Assembly: GCA_000333855.2 (NCBI GenBank)
Contig: CM007317.1
Span: 340,943 to 404,942, forward strand
Direction: 5' to 3'
From: Endotrypanum monterogeii
Taxonomy: Eukaryota; Euglenozoa; Kinetoplastea; Trypanosomatida; Trypanosomatidae
DNA: 64,000 nt
Under the pieces are notes generated by a model. That model worked only from the letters and a program-made list of their open reading frames with translations. It was not told where the DNA came from and ran no database searches. The number at the start of each line of letters is the position of its first letter. The stretch's first letter is position 1. This document shows, piece after piece, positions 53,993 to 63,900 of the stretch. The position numbers were made by a program, and so were the translations under genes.

Positions 53993-54580
53993 TGTCTCTT
54001 GTTCACTTTTTTCTCTTCGACCTCTACCTCCGCTAACCCCCAGACAAAAAAAAACATTTTTCTACATATATATATATATATATATTTAATGCGAACACGG
54101 GCTACCAACAACACACGTCGATGAGTAGGGACTTCCCCTTGTGTTCGATCGGTGCTACTTATAGGTATAGGGAGCGTATCGAAAAATATATTCCTCTGTA
54201 CACACATAGGCGAAAAAAAAAAGAAGAATGACCATGCACTAGCAGCTGCCATCGTGCTCCCTCTCTACAAAACTCCTTCCCTAACTCCCACGCCCTTATA
54301 TGCGATGCAGCAATGTGTGGCTATACAGGCGTGTGAAGATCTTCACCTTGGTGGTGCTGAGAGTGTATTTTTTTTTTTTTTTTCGGTGTGTTTCAACTCG
54401 GTTTTCTTTTCTGTAATTTTACTTGCTGCTGTTTCTGATTCTACCCCTCCCCTCCCCCCCCCCCCCTCGACATATCCATGTGAGTCAAACTTGTATCGGA
54501 CGTGGTGAAATGGGAAAGGGATGCGTGGTGGACGGTCCTCTTCTCTCACCTTTACGTGCTTTTCTGTATGTGCGCACCCA

Positions 54581-54581
54581 T

Positions 54582-54627
<46 letters not shown>

Positions 54628-54630
54628 ATA
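54581..54630. repeat. Interrupted (TA)n tract
   Basis: About 50 bp of TA with TACATA and TTTA interruptions, lying in the guanylate kinase-CW gene spacer. Confidence 0.92.
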
Positions 54631-56339
54631 CCGTTTTGGAGTCGTTATGTACACGTCAAGTGCATTTACAGGATTTTTTTTTTTGCAAATTTTTTTTTTT
54701 TTGATGAAGCGAAGGGGAAGGGATATCTTGCGTTGCTCATCCCGTCAGTGGCTCGAGAGAGGGGTGCGTATCGCCTTCCCTAGATGTAGACACCCCGAGC
54801 ATATTGATGGAAGTTGTGTTTGCATGCGAATCAATCGACTTCTCTCGCAACTGTCGCACCTCTGTTTGCCACTGAAACCTCCAGGAAAAAAAAACAGTGT
54901 CACTAATCTCCCAGTTATAAAAATACGTATGCATTCGCTCTTCTGGGTGCCTGCGTAAGGAAATGCAGAACAAGCAAGAGTCAGGAAGAAGGGGTGGGAC
55001 ATATTTGAAAAGAAAAGGAAGGGGGCTTGTGAGAACGAGAGACGAGGTGCAAAGTGCGGACATAAGAAAGAAAAAAAAACGCTCCACCAGGTGCAACTGT
55101 GCTTTTGTTTGATTTATGATAAATTTAGTGGGAATATCTCCGCCTGTGATGTAAGGCTTGCCACTTGAATTTTTGTGTGTGTGTGACCCTCTTCTCCTCA
55201 CCCACCCACCCAACATACACAATCGTTACACCCTTTGTTGATTTTTTTTTCTTTGTCTTCACGCTGCCCCTTCCACCTTTCATCCACCCTAACGATTTGC
55301 TTGTGTACTCGGTGTTTTTGTCTGTCCATCACCGCCATCACCACTAGCCTCGCTCCACTCCGATTTTTTTGGCGATGCTGTGAGCTCCATATCCACGCAC
55401 ATGATTATACATATATGTATATACGTCGGGGCAATAAGGCTTTCAATGAGTATCTATTGAACTTGAATAACATCTGTATACTTCATGCATGTCGTGGATG
55501 ACACTGCTCACATCCCCGGTGAAGGCAATGGAGAGGGTGCGCAAAAAAAAAAAAAAGTGCAAGTCCTGATGCTTGTATAGGGATCAAGGAGGGGGGTCAC
55601 TCTTGCCAGACTAAGACACAAATCAAATCAAAACCTTTCAGAGGCAAAAGAACACCCGCGAGTCTAGGTGTTCGGGACAACTTCACACTAAGGGAAGAAA
55701 AATGCTTCTAGAGAGGAGAGGGGTTGTACCTGGTTTCAGGAAGCCTTAATGAATGCCTCGAGAGAAAAACGCAGACGTACACCCACAAAAAAAAAAAAAA
55801 ACTGTCAAATGCCCTCCCTTTTTATTCCATGCTGGTGATTATTTTCCCCGCTGCAGTCGCTCATTCTGCCCCCGCTTTCCATGAGTCCATGACCTCCTCT
55901 CTCCTCTTCCTCTCCCCGCTTCCCCTCCCCCACTCCGCCGGTAATCCTCACCCGGTCTTTGCCTATCAGTCAGCCAGTGTATATACAGTCTACAGGGCAC
56001 GGAAGCAACATCCCTCTCTCAAATTAAAAAAAAAAGAGAAGCGCAGGCAATCACAACGACTTATTCTATTTTTGCCTCCTCAAAATTGGTATAGGGGCTG
56101 CGTCTGTTCCCTCCCCCCTGCTGCTTTTTCCTTAAACCCCCTACACGGACGCTATAGAAGAGGTGTGAATATAGAAAAGCCCAAGTCCCCTTAATCTTGC
56201 CCTCGCGCACTTCGGATAACCTGATATCCTGGCGCACCTCGGCACCCCCGTTTTGGTGATCTCACCCCACCACCACGACCATCACTCTTCCCTCCCCCCT
56301 CCCTCCGCTTTCTTCACAGCTAATGTGGGCAGTGCGGCG

Positions 56340-59177
56340 ATGAAAAGCAAGTCGCCAGGTGCCGATCAACCCCCAACAGCCTCACTGTCGACTGTACCGA
56401 CGCCAGTTGCACCGGAGGCGGCTTCTGACACAGCGAGACTGCCCGCGTCGCAAGAAGCGTGGACGGAGCAGCGGTACATTAGACTCCCAGACGCGCTCTA
56501 CGCACTGCGTTACCGCTACCCCTCCGTGACAGAGAGTGTTTTTCTTGAATGCACACGGTGCCATCAGTGGGTAGCTGTGCCCACCCTGCGTGAGATTCCG
56601 AACGAAGTAGGAACGGCTGTCGTGTCGAGTAGTGTACTGGGTTTGGACTCTATAATCGAACGCACTAGTAGTGGTGGGCCGCTGCGTCATACGCACCAGG
56701 ATGTCTTGCGCCGACGTGAGGAGCTCTCAAATGATGTCGCAGCCCCTCAGTGGCGCTCGAGGCGCCTCCAGGAAAAACACAGCCATATTGCGGTTGGAGA
56801 CATCGACCAAAATGGCAGTGCGCATAATAACGGCGAATACGAAGCCACAGTGACATCTCAGCGAGGCTTTTTCGAGTCGATCCTGCAACAGCTGCGACGC
56901 AAGCGGCGCACGCCGCGCGACGAGATGGAAGACTCGGCAATTCTGGCACCCGACAGTGCGCTGCAAACGCTTGGAAAGCATGCACCGCTCTACATTCCGA
57001 ACCCTGACACGTTTATTTGCGCTGGGTGGCAATGCGCATTTGGCGCGGATGCCCTCGCTGACCTGCGGCGAGACTGGATGAAAAAAATCTACAGTGCCCT
57101 GCCTATGCCCCCCATAGGTGAAGACAGCTTACCCCTATCTTCTGATGGGTCCTCGTCTTCCTCTCTACCCCGCTCTCCTCTTGCTACGTGTGCAGAGGCG
57201 CTGCGGCGGCGAAAGGCAGCGCTAAACGAAGCCCTTGCACGGGAGCTCAATATGATGCGTAGTCGGCGCGGGGGACGCATCACCAGCCATGCCGAGCATG
57301 ACTCAGAGCACCAGGATAATCTACCAACCCTTTCGCTTCTCGGCAGCCCCGCGGAGAGCGAGACGGAGTTGTCCCGAATGCAGGGGTCTTGGGTGAGGGC
57401 AGCGGCTCTGCACCTGTTGCGCAGCAGTGGCAGTGGCAGTGGCACCGTAAAGCACTCCTTGAAGTCCATGGTGGAGGAGAAAGAAGACGAGGCTTCACGA
57501 CGCCGTCGATCAGGTGTGGAGGAGGACAGTCATGGCAACGTACTTGCCGCCTATTGCTGGGCGGTGTGTGACGCATGCGGAAAGCTGCGTCGCGTAGCGC
57601 AACCCTTCCCTGGCGGGGCCCCTTTTGTTTGCGCCATGGCGGTGACATCATCTTCATCCTGCCGCGCAGCACGTAGCGGAAGCGCTTCCGGCCGTGAATC
57701 GACCTCTGGACATCACAACGCATGCTGCGTATCGGAGATGGAAGGGCTCATGCAATGCAATATGAAGCTGTGCGAAGCAGAGCTCATCTACGCGGCCCTC
57801 TCATCTCCTTTTTTGCCATATCCTCTCAAAGCACAGGTTGCCTCGCTCAGCAGACAGCAAACTTGTGCTGAGAATCCCGGGAAGCCGGCAGAACCGTTGA
57901 GCAGAGCTGAGGTGATGCGAGTTCTGCTTGCTGAGCCGCTACTTCGAACCATTCGTGCTAGCGTGTGTGAATCGGCGGTGAAGGGAACCCCTCACCGCAG
58001 TGAAGACCGGAGACGCCTTCCCTCGACCGCAGAGAAATCATTCCACGAGAACTGTGCAGCGGAGTCAGACGACCCCGATGCCACATTGGCAGAAAAGGAG
58101 TATTTTCTCTATCGCTCACTACCTATTTTGCGTGAGCTGGCTCGCACCATCAAGGCGCGAAGCAGGAGCGTCTTCGTCCGACAGCTGCAGCTCACCCCAG
58201 CACAGATCCGAGCGAAGCGAGAGGCTGTTATGCGGAACTCCTTCCTGGTCGGCCATCAGCATACAACGACGCCTAGTGGAGGCAGTGGCAATCAACAACC
58301 GAAGGACGCAGCGGTGACTACCCCGACGGCGGAAGTGGAGACGGCGGGTGTGGAGCTGAAACTGTCGGCAAAAAATACAGCAAGCACCGGGTGTGCGGAA
58401 GGCCCATCACGGTCAACCCGCGCGCGGAGGGCAGCACAGCCCTCGGTGCCGCTCGCAGCACCCACCCCGGTGGGAGAGGGAAAGGAATCCATGGACGCTG
58501 CCAGGGGAATGGGAACATCCCCCTGCCCATCACTAGGAAAGTCGGTACCAACCCAGTCCGGGAAACAGGCGACCCGTGAGGCAGCACCGCTGACCCTGGA
58601 ACACCCGCAAAGCGTCGCAAGAGAGGTTGCTCAGCAAGTTCGACCGCAGCCTTCCCCTATTGCCCCGCGAAAGCGCGGGCGGCCGCCTCGCCAGCAGCCG
58701 GACGAGCCAGCCAGGCCAGAGGCCCCTGCAGAGCATGCGACAGCAGCGACGACGACAGTCGCTCCCGACGTCAAAACCGCACCCCCACGCCGCCGCCGGC
58801 AACGCTGCGAGGACATCTCAGAAAATGAGACGGTTACAACGGAGAGCAATATGGCTGCCGGAGAGAAGGCGGAGGCAGCAGGAGTCGTGGCAAGCCCCCC
58901 GGCCCCTTTGGCGCGCCGACCACCACCAGGAGGTGGCCCCTCGAGGCGGAGATCCGACCCGGGTGCAAATGATAAAGGCAGCAAAGCAAAAGCAGCAAAA
59001 GGGGGAGATTGGGAAGTTGTACATTGGGTGCAGTGTGATGTATGCAAGAAATGGCGCATTGTGCCGAAGCGTGTACCGACGAGAGTCAAGTTTTGGGAAT
59101 GCAAGATGCGCTATCACGAGGAGTATGGGCGCGCTACCACCTGCGACGACCCGGACGATGCCGAGCTCTCCTCTTGA
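56340..59177 (+). CDS. CW-type zinc finger protein with AT-hook (three CW-like modules)
   Basis: The product is 945 aa from the ATG at 56340. CW fingers bind methylated histone H3 lysine 4. The clearest copy is C-terminal (about 895-940): WVQCDVCKKWRIVP, then FWEC, then a final Cys before DDPDDAE, with W, four Cys and P in family spacing. A second copy at about 404-432 aligns with it without gaps: WAVCDACGKLRRV, then FVCAM, with several candidate fourth cysteines downstream. A third, split version begins near 70 (LECTRCHQWVAVP) and closes near 226 with FICAGWQC after about 150 inserted residues. An AT-hook core RKRGRPP at about 777-783 would bind the minor groove of AT-rich DNA. The rest is Ser/Ala/Arg-rich and likely disordered. 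I infer a nuclear chromatin reader. Confidence 0.85.
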   Translation: MKSKSPGADQPPTASLSTVPTPVAPEAASDTARLPASQEAWTEQRYIRLPDALYALRYRYPSVTESVFLECTRCHQWVAVPTLREIPNEVGTAVVSSSVLGLDSIIERTSSGGPLRHTHQDVLRRREELSNDVAAPQWRSRRLQEKHSHIAVGDIDQNGSAHNNGEYEATVTSQRGFFESILQQLRRKRRTPRDEMEDSAILAPDSALQTLGKHAPLYIPNPDTFICAGWQCAFGADALADLRRDWMKKIYSALPMPPIGEDSLPLSSDGSSSSSLPRSPLATCAEALRRRKAALNEALARELNMMRSRRGGRITSHAEHDSEHQDNLPTLSLLGSPAESETELSRMQGSWVRAAALHLLRSSGSGSGTVKHSLKSMVEEKEDEASRRRRSGVEEDSHGNVLAAYCWAVCDACGKLRRVAQPFPGGAPFVCAMAVTSSSSCRAARSGSASGRESTSGHHNACCVSEMEGLMQCNMKLCEAELIYAALSSPFLPYPLKAQVASLSRQQTCAENPGKPAEPLSRAEVMRVLLAEPLLRTIRASVCESAVKGTPHRSEDRRRLPSTAEKSFHENCAAESDDPDATLAEKEYFLYRSLPILRELARTIKARSRSVFVRQLQLTPAQIRAKREAVMRNSFLVGHQHTTTPSGGSGNQQPKDAAVTTPTAEVETAGVELKLSAKNTASTGCAEGPSRSTRARRAAQPSVPLAAPTPVGEGKESMDAARGMGTSPCPSLGKSVPTQSGKQATREAAPLTLEHPQSVAREVAQQVRPQPSPIAPRKRGRPPRQQPDEPARPEAPAEHATAATTTVAPDVKTAPPRRRRQRCEDISENETVTTESNMAAGEKAEAAGVVASPPAPLARRPPPGGGPSRRRSDPGANDKGSKAKAAKGGDWEVVHWVQCDVCKKWRIVPKRVPTRVKFWECKMRYHEEYGRATTCDDPDDAELSS

Positions 59178-60514
59178 GACAAGGTTATCACATTTTGCTA
59201 GCCACTTTGTATCTGTGTGCGTCTGCGTGCGCGTGTGTGTGTGAAGAGAGGGAGGGGGAGAGACATGACATTACCGCCTACGGTGCGCTCGTCCTCTCTC
59301 GATCTATGCCCACTCACTCACATATAAACGAGCTCGATGAGAGAAAGGAAGAATTCAAAAAAAAAAACTTTACCTGCAAACAAATAAGCGCATCGATAAA
59401 TCACCTACATTTTCAGTGCTGATGCCTTTGGTATCAATAGACAACAATGTAGCCCTCCCCCCCCCCCACACACACATACACCTACAGACACATACAAGCA
59501 GAGAAGGGAAGGAGAGTCTCACAATCCCCCTCCAAGACGCCTGAAAAACGAGACCAGGAGCGCAGTGGTTTCGCACGATCTCCGGACACCAAACCTTCTC
59601 TGGTGCGTCTTCAGACGGGTGCTAGTGCTGAGTGTTTTGAGTCAAACATCACTCAGCAGGCGCTTCGGTATTCGCGTTGGTAAGTGACACGCACCATCAA
59701 AGAGGCGCACCACCACCTGCGTGCTTCGAGACGTGTTTCTCTCCCCGGTCTTCTGTTTTATTGCGTGGGCGGTGATACTCAATCTAAATACCTTTACTTT
59801 TCTGCGAAGCTTATCACCCTTCCCGCACCCTCTCCTCTTCCTCCACGACGCTCCCGCACGAAAAATAAAAATAAAAAGCTGCACGGATCCATCTTTTGTC
59901 CCGTTGCTTTTCTCCTCCGCATTACCTCCGGACCCGTACACACGCACTCAAACAAGATCCCCCTTTCCGCTTTATTCATTTTCATTTCTATTTGCGTTTT
60001 TTTTTTGTTGTTGTTGTTGTTCGTCTGTGTGCCGCTCGAACCCTCATTACGTTTTTCCCTTTCCCCTTCTTCTTTCCCTCCTCCCTTGCTTTCATCACCT
60101 GTTATTTTTATAGCTCGAGCCTTGGACCTGGTTGATTGTCAGCAACGACAACGACAACAAAAAAATAGTGGCGTATACCAAACGCCCACATATATATCTA
60201 TATTTACCCCGCTCTCGCTTTCTACTTTCCCCCTTTCTCTTCACAACGAAGAAACAACTAAACTAGTCACGAGACAGAAAAAGGCGAGAAGCGTAAAGCT
60301 GACAAGATCGACTAGAGTAGTCAGACTGCAAGGGGATTGTAAAGCTTCGGCACGACCCCCTCCCCCCAATTTCTGCTGCTGTCGTTTCTCCCTCTCTGTT
60401 TTTTTTTTTTCTCTGCATGAGAGTGTGCGTGCCTTCTGAGGTTAACAGTTAGTGCAGAATTTCCTCTTTAAAGCATCAGGCGCTAAACATTCCAGTGCAT
60501 CCCTCTCTCAAGAC
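59178..60514. other. Intergenic region before the beta-tent protein gene
   Basis: It contains poly-A and C10 runs near 59360 and 59458, T10 at about 60000-60009 with (GTT)n next to it, and C/T-rich stretches up to a T12 run near 60400-60411. Frames of up to 250 codons, for example 59684-60439, are Phe/Ser/Leu/Pro-rich and reflect composition. No gene seen. Confidence 0.55.
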
Positions 60515-62833
60515 ATGTCTTTGGGGACCAGCACGGGCCCCGAGGAGGGGGTGAGCCCTTCTACTGGTGCAGCACACATTATATGTTTCGCCTGCTCACG
60601 CTGCGAGTACCCAATCTGTGACAGCAGTGAAGTGCTTCTCCGCCAGGTGCACCAAGGACCGAGTGAGTACGCGTTTCACTACAACCTTGACGGTCTTCTT
60701 GACCTCGAGGATGTGCAAGTGCCATGCTACAGTGCATCTGAGCTGGTGCAAACCTCAACAGTAGTATCGGAGTCTCTCATGAAGTTTCCGATGCCACCGG
60801 CCGCGCTGGTGGTTGCCCTCGAGTCGATTGTGCAGTCCCGCAAGCACTGGCTCCTGCAGCGTCAGAGCATGGACAGCCGACTCCACGAGCGAGGCGTCGC
60901 GACGCTAAACACAACAGAGACGGGGGTGTTAGCGACATCGGCCACAAGTGGCACTGCTTCAACCGGCGAGAGCTCACCGCCACCACCCGCCCCCGCCAAC
61001 GTGCAAGCAACGGTAAGCGACCCCCCTGTAGCAACCACCACCACAGCTGCAAGTAGCACACTCATCGTACGTCGCTATGGAGACACGACAGAGAGTCGTA
61101 TCGATCTTGTTTGTGTGAAAGAAAGCGTGCTGGCTAGCGGAGTGCAGGTATGCACTAAAGACCGTGGTGCAGTCGCCACCGCGGTAGCCCTCCCGGATGA
61201 GCAGCCTGCAGCCGGTGGTGCGCAATCAGTCGCTCAGGGTGATGATGAAGTAGCGCGACCACCGCTGGCAACCGCCCCAGCTGTCGTTCGCGACGCCAGT
61301 TTTCCTAATATTCAAGCCGACGTCATGAAGGCTGCAACCGCCGCTGTCGCAGAAACGAGTTGGACTTCGCCGGGAAACTTCCGCCTGCGCGAAGCCTTTA
61401 TACACGTAAACCGCACGACGCTGTCATCACGCGCCCCATGGTTCCAGGACTACAAATGCGTGAGTCGTGTCCAGTGCCCCGATTGCCATCAGGCACTCGG
61501 TTTCGTCTTCTGCGTTTCTGACGAAGAGAAGCAGAAGCAGCGCTTATCGGCCGAATTCGCGCTGCAGTCTGAGCCCACGCCGTCGGCGCAAGGAGTGAAG
61601 CGACCGGCTGCATCATATGCAAGTGACTCAGGTGGCGCCGAGAGCACTGAGACACCAACAGGTATGAATGTTGTACCGCAGGGAGCCACGGACCGAACTA
61701 CCGCTCCGCAGGCGGAACCGACGCAGCCGCCACACGCAAAAAAGACTCGAAATGAAAAAGATGCACAGACGGCCGCTTCGGCGAGCACGCGGCACGCCTG
61801 GCAGGAGGCCCTGCTCTACCGACAGCGCAACGGTACCACGGAATCTCGAGGAAATGATGGAACAGAGGACAGTGAGCGTAATCCCGGGGACGAACTGCAG
61901 GAGGATGATCCATACGAGGCAGAGGCAGCCCCTGATCGATTTGTAGGACTTGAACTAAAGCGCATTGTTCAACGTCAATGGACACTGAGCGCCTTCCATC
62001 AACGATACAATAAATCCCTCCAACTGGACACATTTCGCGAGCTGTTTCCCGAAGCAGAGGAACTGCAGAGCCTATACAGCCGCCTCCTGGGCTTGCGCAC
62101 CCAAACGGAGCTTTACAGTAGTCTACTGCGTCGCCATAAAGAGCAGAACGATGTACAGATGGCGCTTTTGATGAGCAACAAGGATCGCATGCACACGTAT
62201 GATGAAAAAGTGAAGACGATGCAGCAGATCATTGAGGCACAGCGTGCCCAGATCGCCATGCAAACACGACAGATACGCAATCAAGAAGAACTCGTTCAGA
62301 GTCACCGACGACAGTTCGCGACTCAGAAGCAACAGATGGATGTGGAACAGTTTCTGCTGCTGCAACAAAGCAAAACAATCGAGTCGCAAAAGGAGCAACT
62401 ACGTCTGCTAAAAGATCACTTTAAAGCAACACGACCAGAAGTGCTGCGAGACGCGCGGCTGAGCCGGAGCCTCTGCCCACCCCTCCCCCCAACTCGTGAT
62501 TCGCCTGAAGGAGTGAGGCGGGTGCAAAACGTTGACTCAACCGCCCCGCTTCAAAGAGTTACATTAAGCCGTCCGTGTCGCGAAGAAACAGAAAACGATT
62601 GGGTCGACGTGGAGGAGGAGCAAGAGGAGGGCGAGGCGGAGGAGGAACATGAGTCCACCTCTAAGACTCTGGGGGCGTCCACGATCCTCCCTCGCACGCC
62701 CTCTGAGACCCCGCCAGCGCACCTCTGCGGCATTCCGGCATCGTCAGCATCTCGCTATTTAGCGAACTCCTCTGAAAGCAGACAGTTACCAACACGTAGA
62801 CCACACCAACTTCCCCCCTTTGGGAAGGAGTAG
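60515..62833 (+). CDS. Zinc-binding beta-tent (CULT/Yippee/Mis18-like) coiled-coil protein
   Basis: The product is 772 aa from the ATG at 60515. The N-terminus has CFACSRCEYPICDSSEVLL (C24, C27, C30), then EYAFHYNLDGLLDLEDV. After about 240 low-complexity residues comes PWFQDYKCVSRVQCPDC (W309, C321, C324) and HQALGFVFCV. The pair of CxxC knuckles, the N-x-x-G strand and the CxxC-x4-G-aromatic-x-F end match the beta-tent fold shared by the cereblon CULT domain, Yippee and Mis18. The PWFQDY segment most resembles CULT, where three Trp form the ligand cage; here the positions read W309, Cys or Val, and F330. Residues about 530-650 form a Gln-rich coiled coil (QRAQIAMQTRQIRNQEEL), followed by an acidic EEEQEEGEAEEEHE stretch. 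The function is unknown: a ubiquitin-ligase or chromatin adaptor is possible. The family call rests on eye alignment only. Confidence 0.72.
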   Translation: MSLGTSTGPEEGVSPSTGAAHIICFACSRCEYPICDSSEVLLRQVHQGPSEYAFHYNLDGLLDLEDVQVPCYSASELVQTSTVVSESLMKFPMPPAALVVALESIVQSRKHWLLQRQSMDSRLHERGVATLNTTETGVLATSATSGTASTGESSPPPPAPANVQATVSDPPVATTTTAASSTLIVRRYGDTTESRIDLVCVKESVLASGVQVCTKDRGAVATAVALPDEQPAAGGAQSVAQGDDEVARPPLATAPAVVRDASFPNIQADVMKAATAAVAETSWTSPGNFRLREAFIHVNRTTLSSRAPWFQDYKCVSRVQCPDCHQALGFVFCVSDEEKQKQRLSAEFALQSEPTPSAQGVKRPAASYASDSGGAESTETPTGMNVVPQGATDRTTAPQAEPTQPPHAKKTRNEKDAQTAASASTRHAWQEALLYRQRNGTTESRGNDGTEDSERNPGDELQEDDPYEAEAAPDRFVGLELKRIVQRQWTLSAFHQRYNKSLQLDTFRELFPEAEELQSLYSRLLGLRTQTELYSSLLRRHKEQNDVQMALLMSNKDRMHTYDEKVKTMQQIIEAQRAQIAMQTRQIRNQEELVQSHRRQFATQKQQMDVEQFLLLQQSKTIESQKEQLRLLKDHFKATRPEVLRDARLSRSLCPPLPPTRDSPEGVRRVQNVDSTAPLQRVTLSRPCREETENDWVDVEEEQEEGEAEEEHESTSKTLGASTILPRTPSETPPAHLCGIPASSASRYLANSSESRQLPTRRPHQLPPFGKE

Positions 62834-62863
62834 AAAAAAGCTCCAGACCAGCCCCTTTGACAA

Positions 62864-62867
<4 letters not shown>

Positions 62868-62899
<32 letters not shown>
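62868..62899. repeat. (TG)16 microsatellite
   Basis: About 32 bp of TG repeat starting 35 bp after the stop codon of the beta-tent protein gene. Confidence 0.96.
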
Positions 62900-62901
<2 letters not shown>

Positions 62902-63055
62902 GGGGATGGAGGGGTGGTGTTATTGAGCACATGTGTGGACATGCCGCTCTCGCTTTCCTGCTCGCTGCACCTTTTTTGTGTTTGATTTAACCCTCCCTTC
63001 CCCCAGGGCGGATGCTCACGGCATCTTTTGTTGTTACCTTCACGCACAGGCGCAG

Positions 63056-63151
63056 ATGAAGATGGGCAGCAATACTAATTTTGCAGTGGATCGCTCACGT
63101 GACGAGGTCACTCGTCTCCACGCATATGTAGCTGATCAGATGCACCCCTAA
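63056..63151 (+). CDS. Candidate 31-aa small ORF
   Basis: A strong C/T tract ending TTCCCCCAG (AG 63005-63006) and a second AG at 63048-63049 precede an ATG opening 31 codons. The peptide (MKMGSNTNFAVDRSR, then DEVTRLHAYVADQMHP) has mixed, protein-like composition and an amphipathic second half, unlike the Phe/Ser/Lys-rich junk frames nearby. I recognise no family, and chance occurrence is quite possible. Confidence 0.2.
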   Translation: MKMGSNTNFAVDRSRDEVTRLHAYVADQMHP

Positions 63152-63293
63152 TTCACGCGCATCCTTCGACTTCTACTTTTCGATGTTTTTTTTCCCGCAT
63201 ATCCCGTTCGCTTCGTGTATATCTCTTCTGTTGTGCATAAGTTTTTTTTTTTTGATGGGCGTGTCGCAACACGACCACCACAAAATACCCACT

Positions 63294-63294
<1 letters not shown>

Positions 63295-63325
<31 letters not shown>
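63295..63325. repeat. (CA)15 microsatellite
   Basis: About 31 bp of CA repeat. Confidence 0.95.
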
Positions 63326-63327
<2 letters not shown>

Positions 63328-63851
63328 AAGCACAAAACAAGTCTAGTCAATGTTTCTATGTTGACATCCTCACGCAAATGAGCTCGAGAACGCTGATGTC
63401 ATGCGCCAGAGACAATGAAAACAATTATACCAAAGAATAAATAAATATATTTATATATTTATTTACATGCAATGGGAAATCCTACTGGCATCGAAAAATC
63501 TTTCTTCGCTTCTCTTACAATCTCGTCTATGGCGCCTCTCCTCTATTACGTCATTTGGTAACTATGATGTCTTGTGCGTTCACGCATGGGTAGGAAAACA
63601 AATAGCTGATCACCGCTACCACAACACGCCCTGCTGTCGATACAATGTGAATCTTGACGGCAGCGCCCATCTTTTGAGAAAAGAGAAAAAATGTGCACCC
63701 CCCTCCCCCAACTCGCCCCCTTTCTCCCTCCCCCACCTTTTTTTTCCGTCGGCTATGCATTTCTCCTTTAGCTAGTCAGCATTGCTTGAACAGGCACCCC
63801 TGAAGCAGTGTAATCTGCTCGCTGTATACCCCTCCGGAACGAACAATAGTA

Positions 63852-63852
<1 letters not shown>

Positions 63853-63891
<39 letters not shown>

Positions 63892-63900
63892 TATATATAG
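63853..63900. repeat. (TA)19 tract plus CTATATATAG palindrome
   Basis: Thirty-eight bases of pure TA run directly into the 10-bp palindrome CTATATATAG at 63891-63900, beyond which sequence composition changes abruptly. Confidence 0.93.

Larger units (their letters stand above)
52745..56339. other. Intergenic region with a 107-N gap
   Basis: About 3.6 kb without a supportable gene. It has (TA)n at about 53673-53690, 54065-54087 and 54581-54630, Ns at 53886-53992, T15 near 54369-54383, C14 near 54456-54469 and A14 near 55789-55802. A TTG-started extension of the next gene reaches 56253 but is His/Pro-rich leader sequence, not protein. Confidence 0.55.

Noticed and set aside
59684..60439. 251-codon + strand frame before the beta-tent gene
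   Set aside because: Composition-driven (Phe, Leu, Ser, Pro) and lies in the pyrimidine-rich leader; its start is not ATG.
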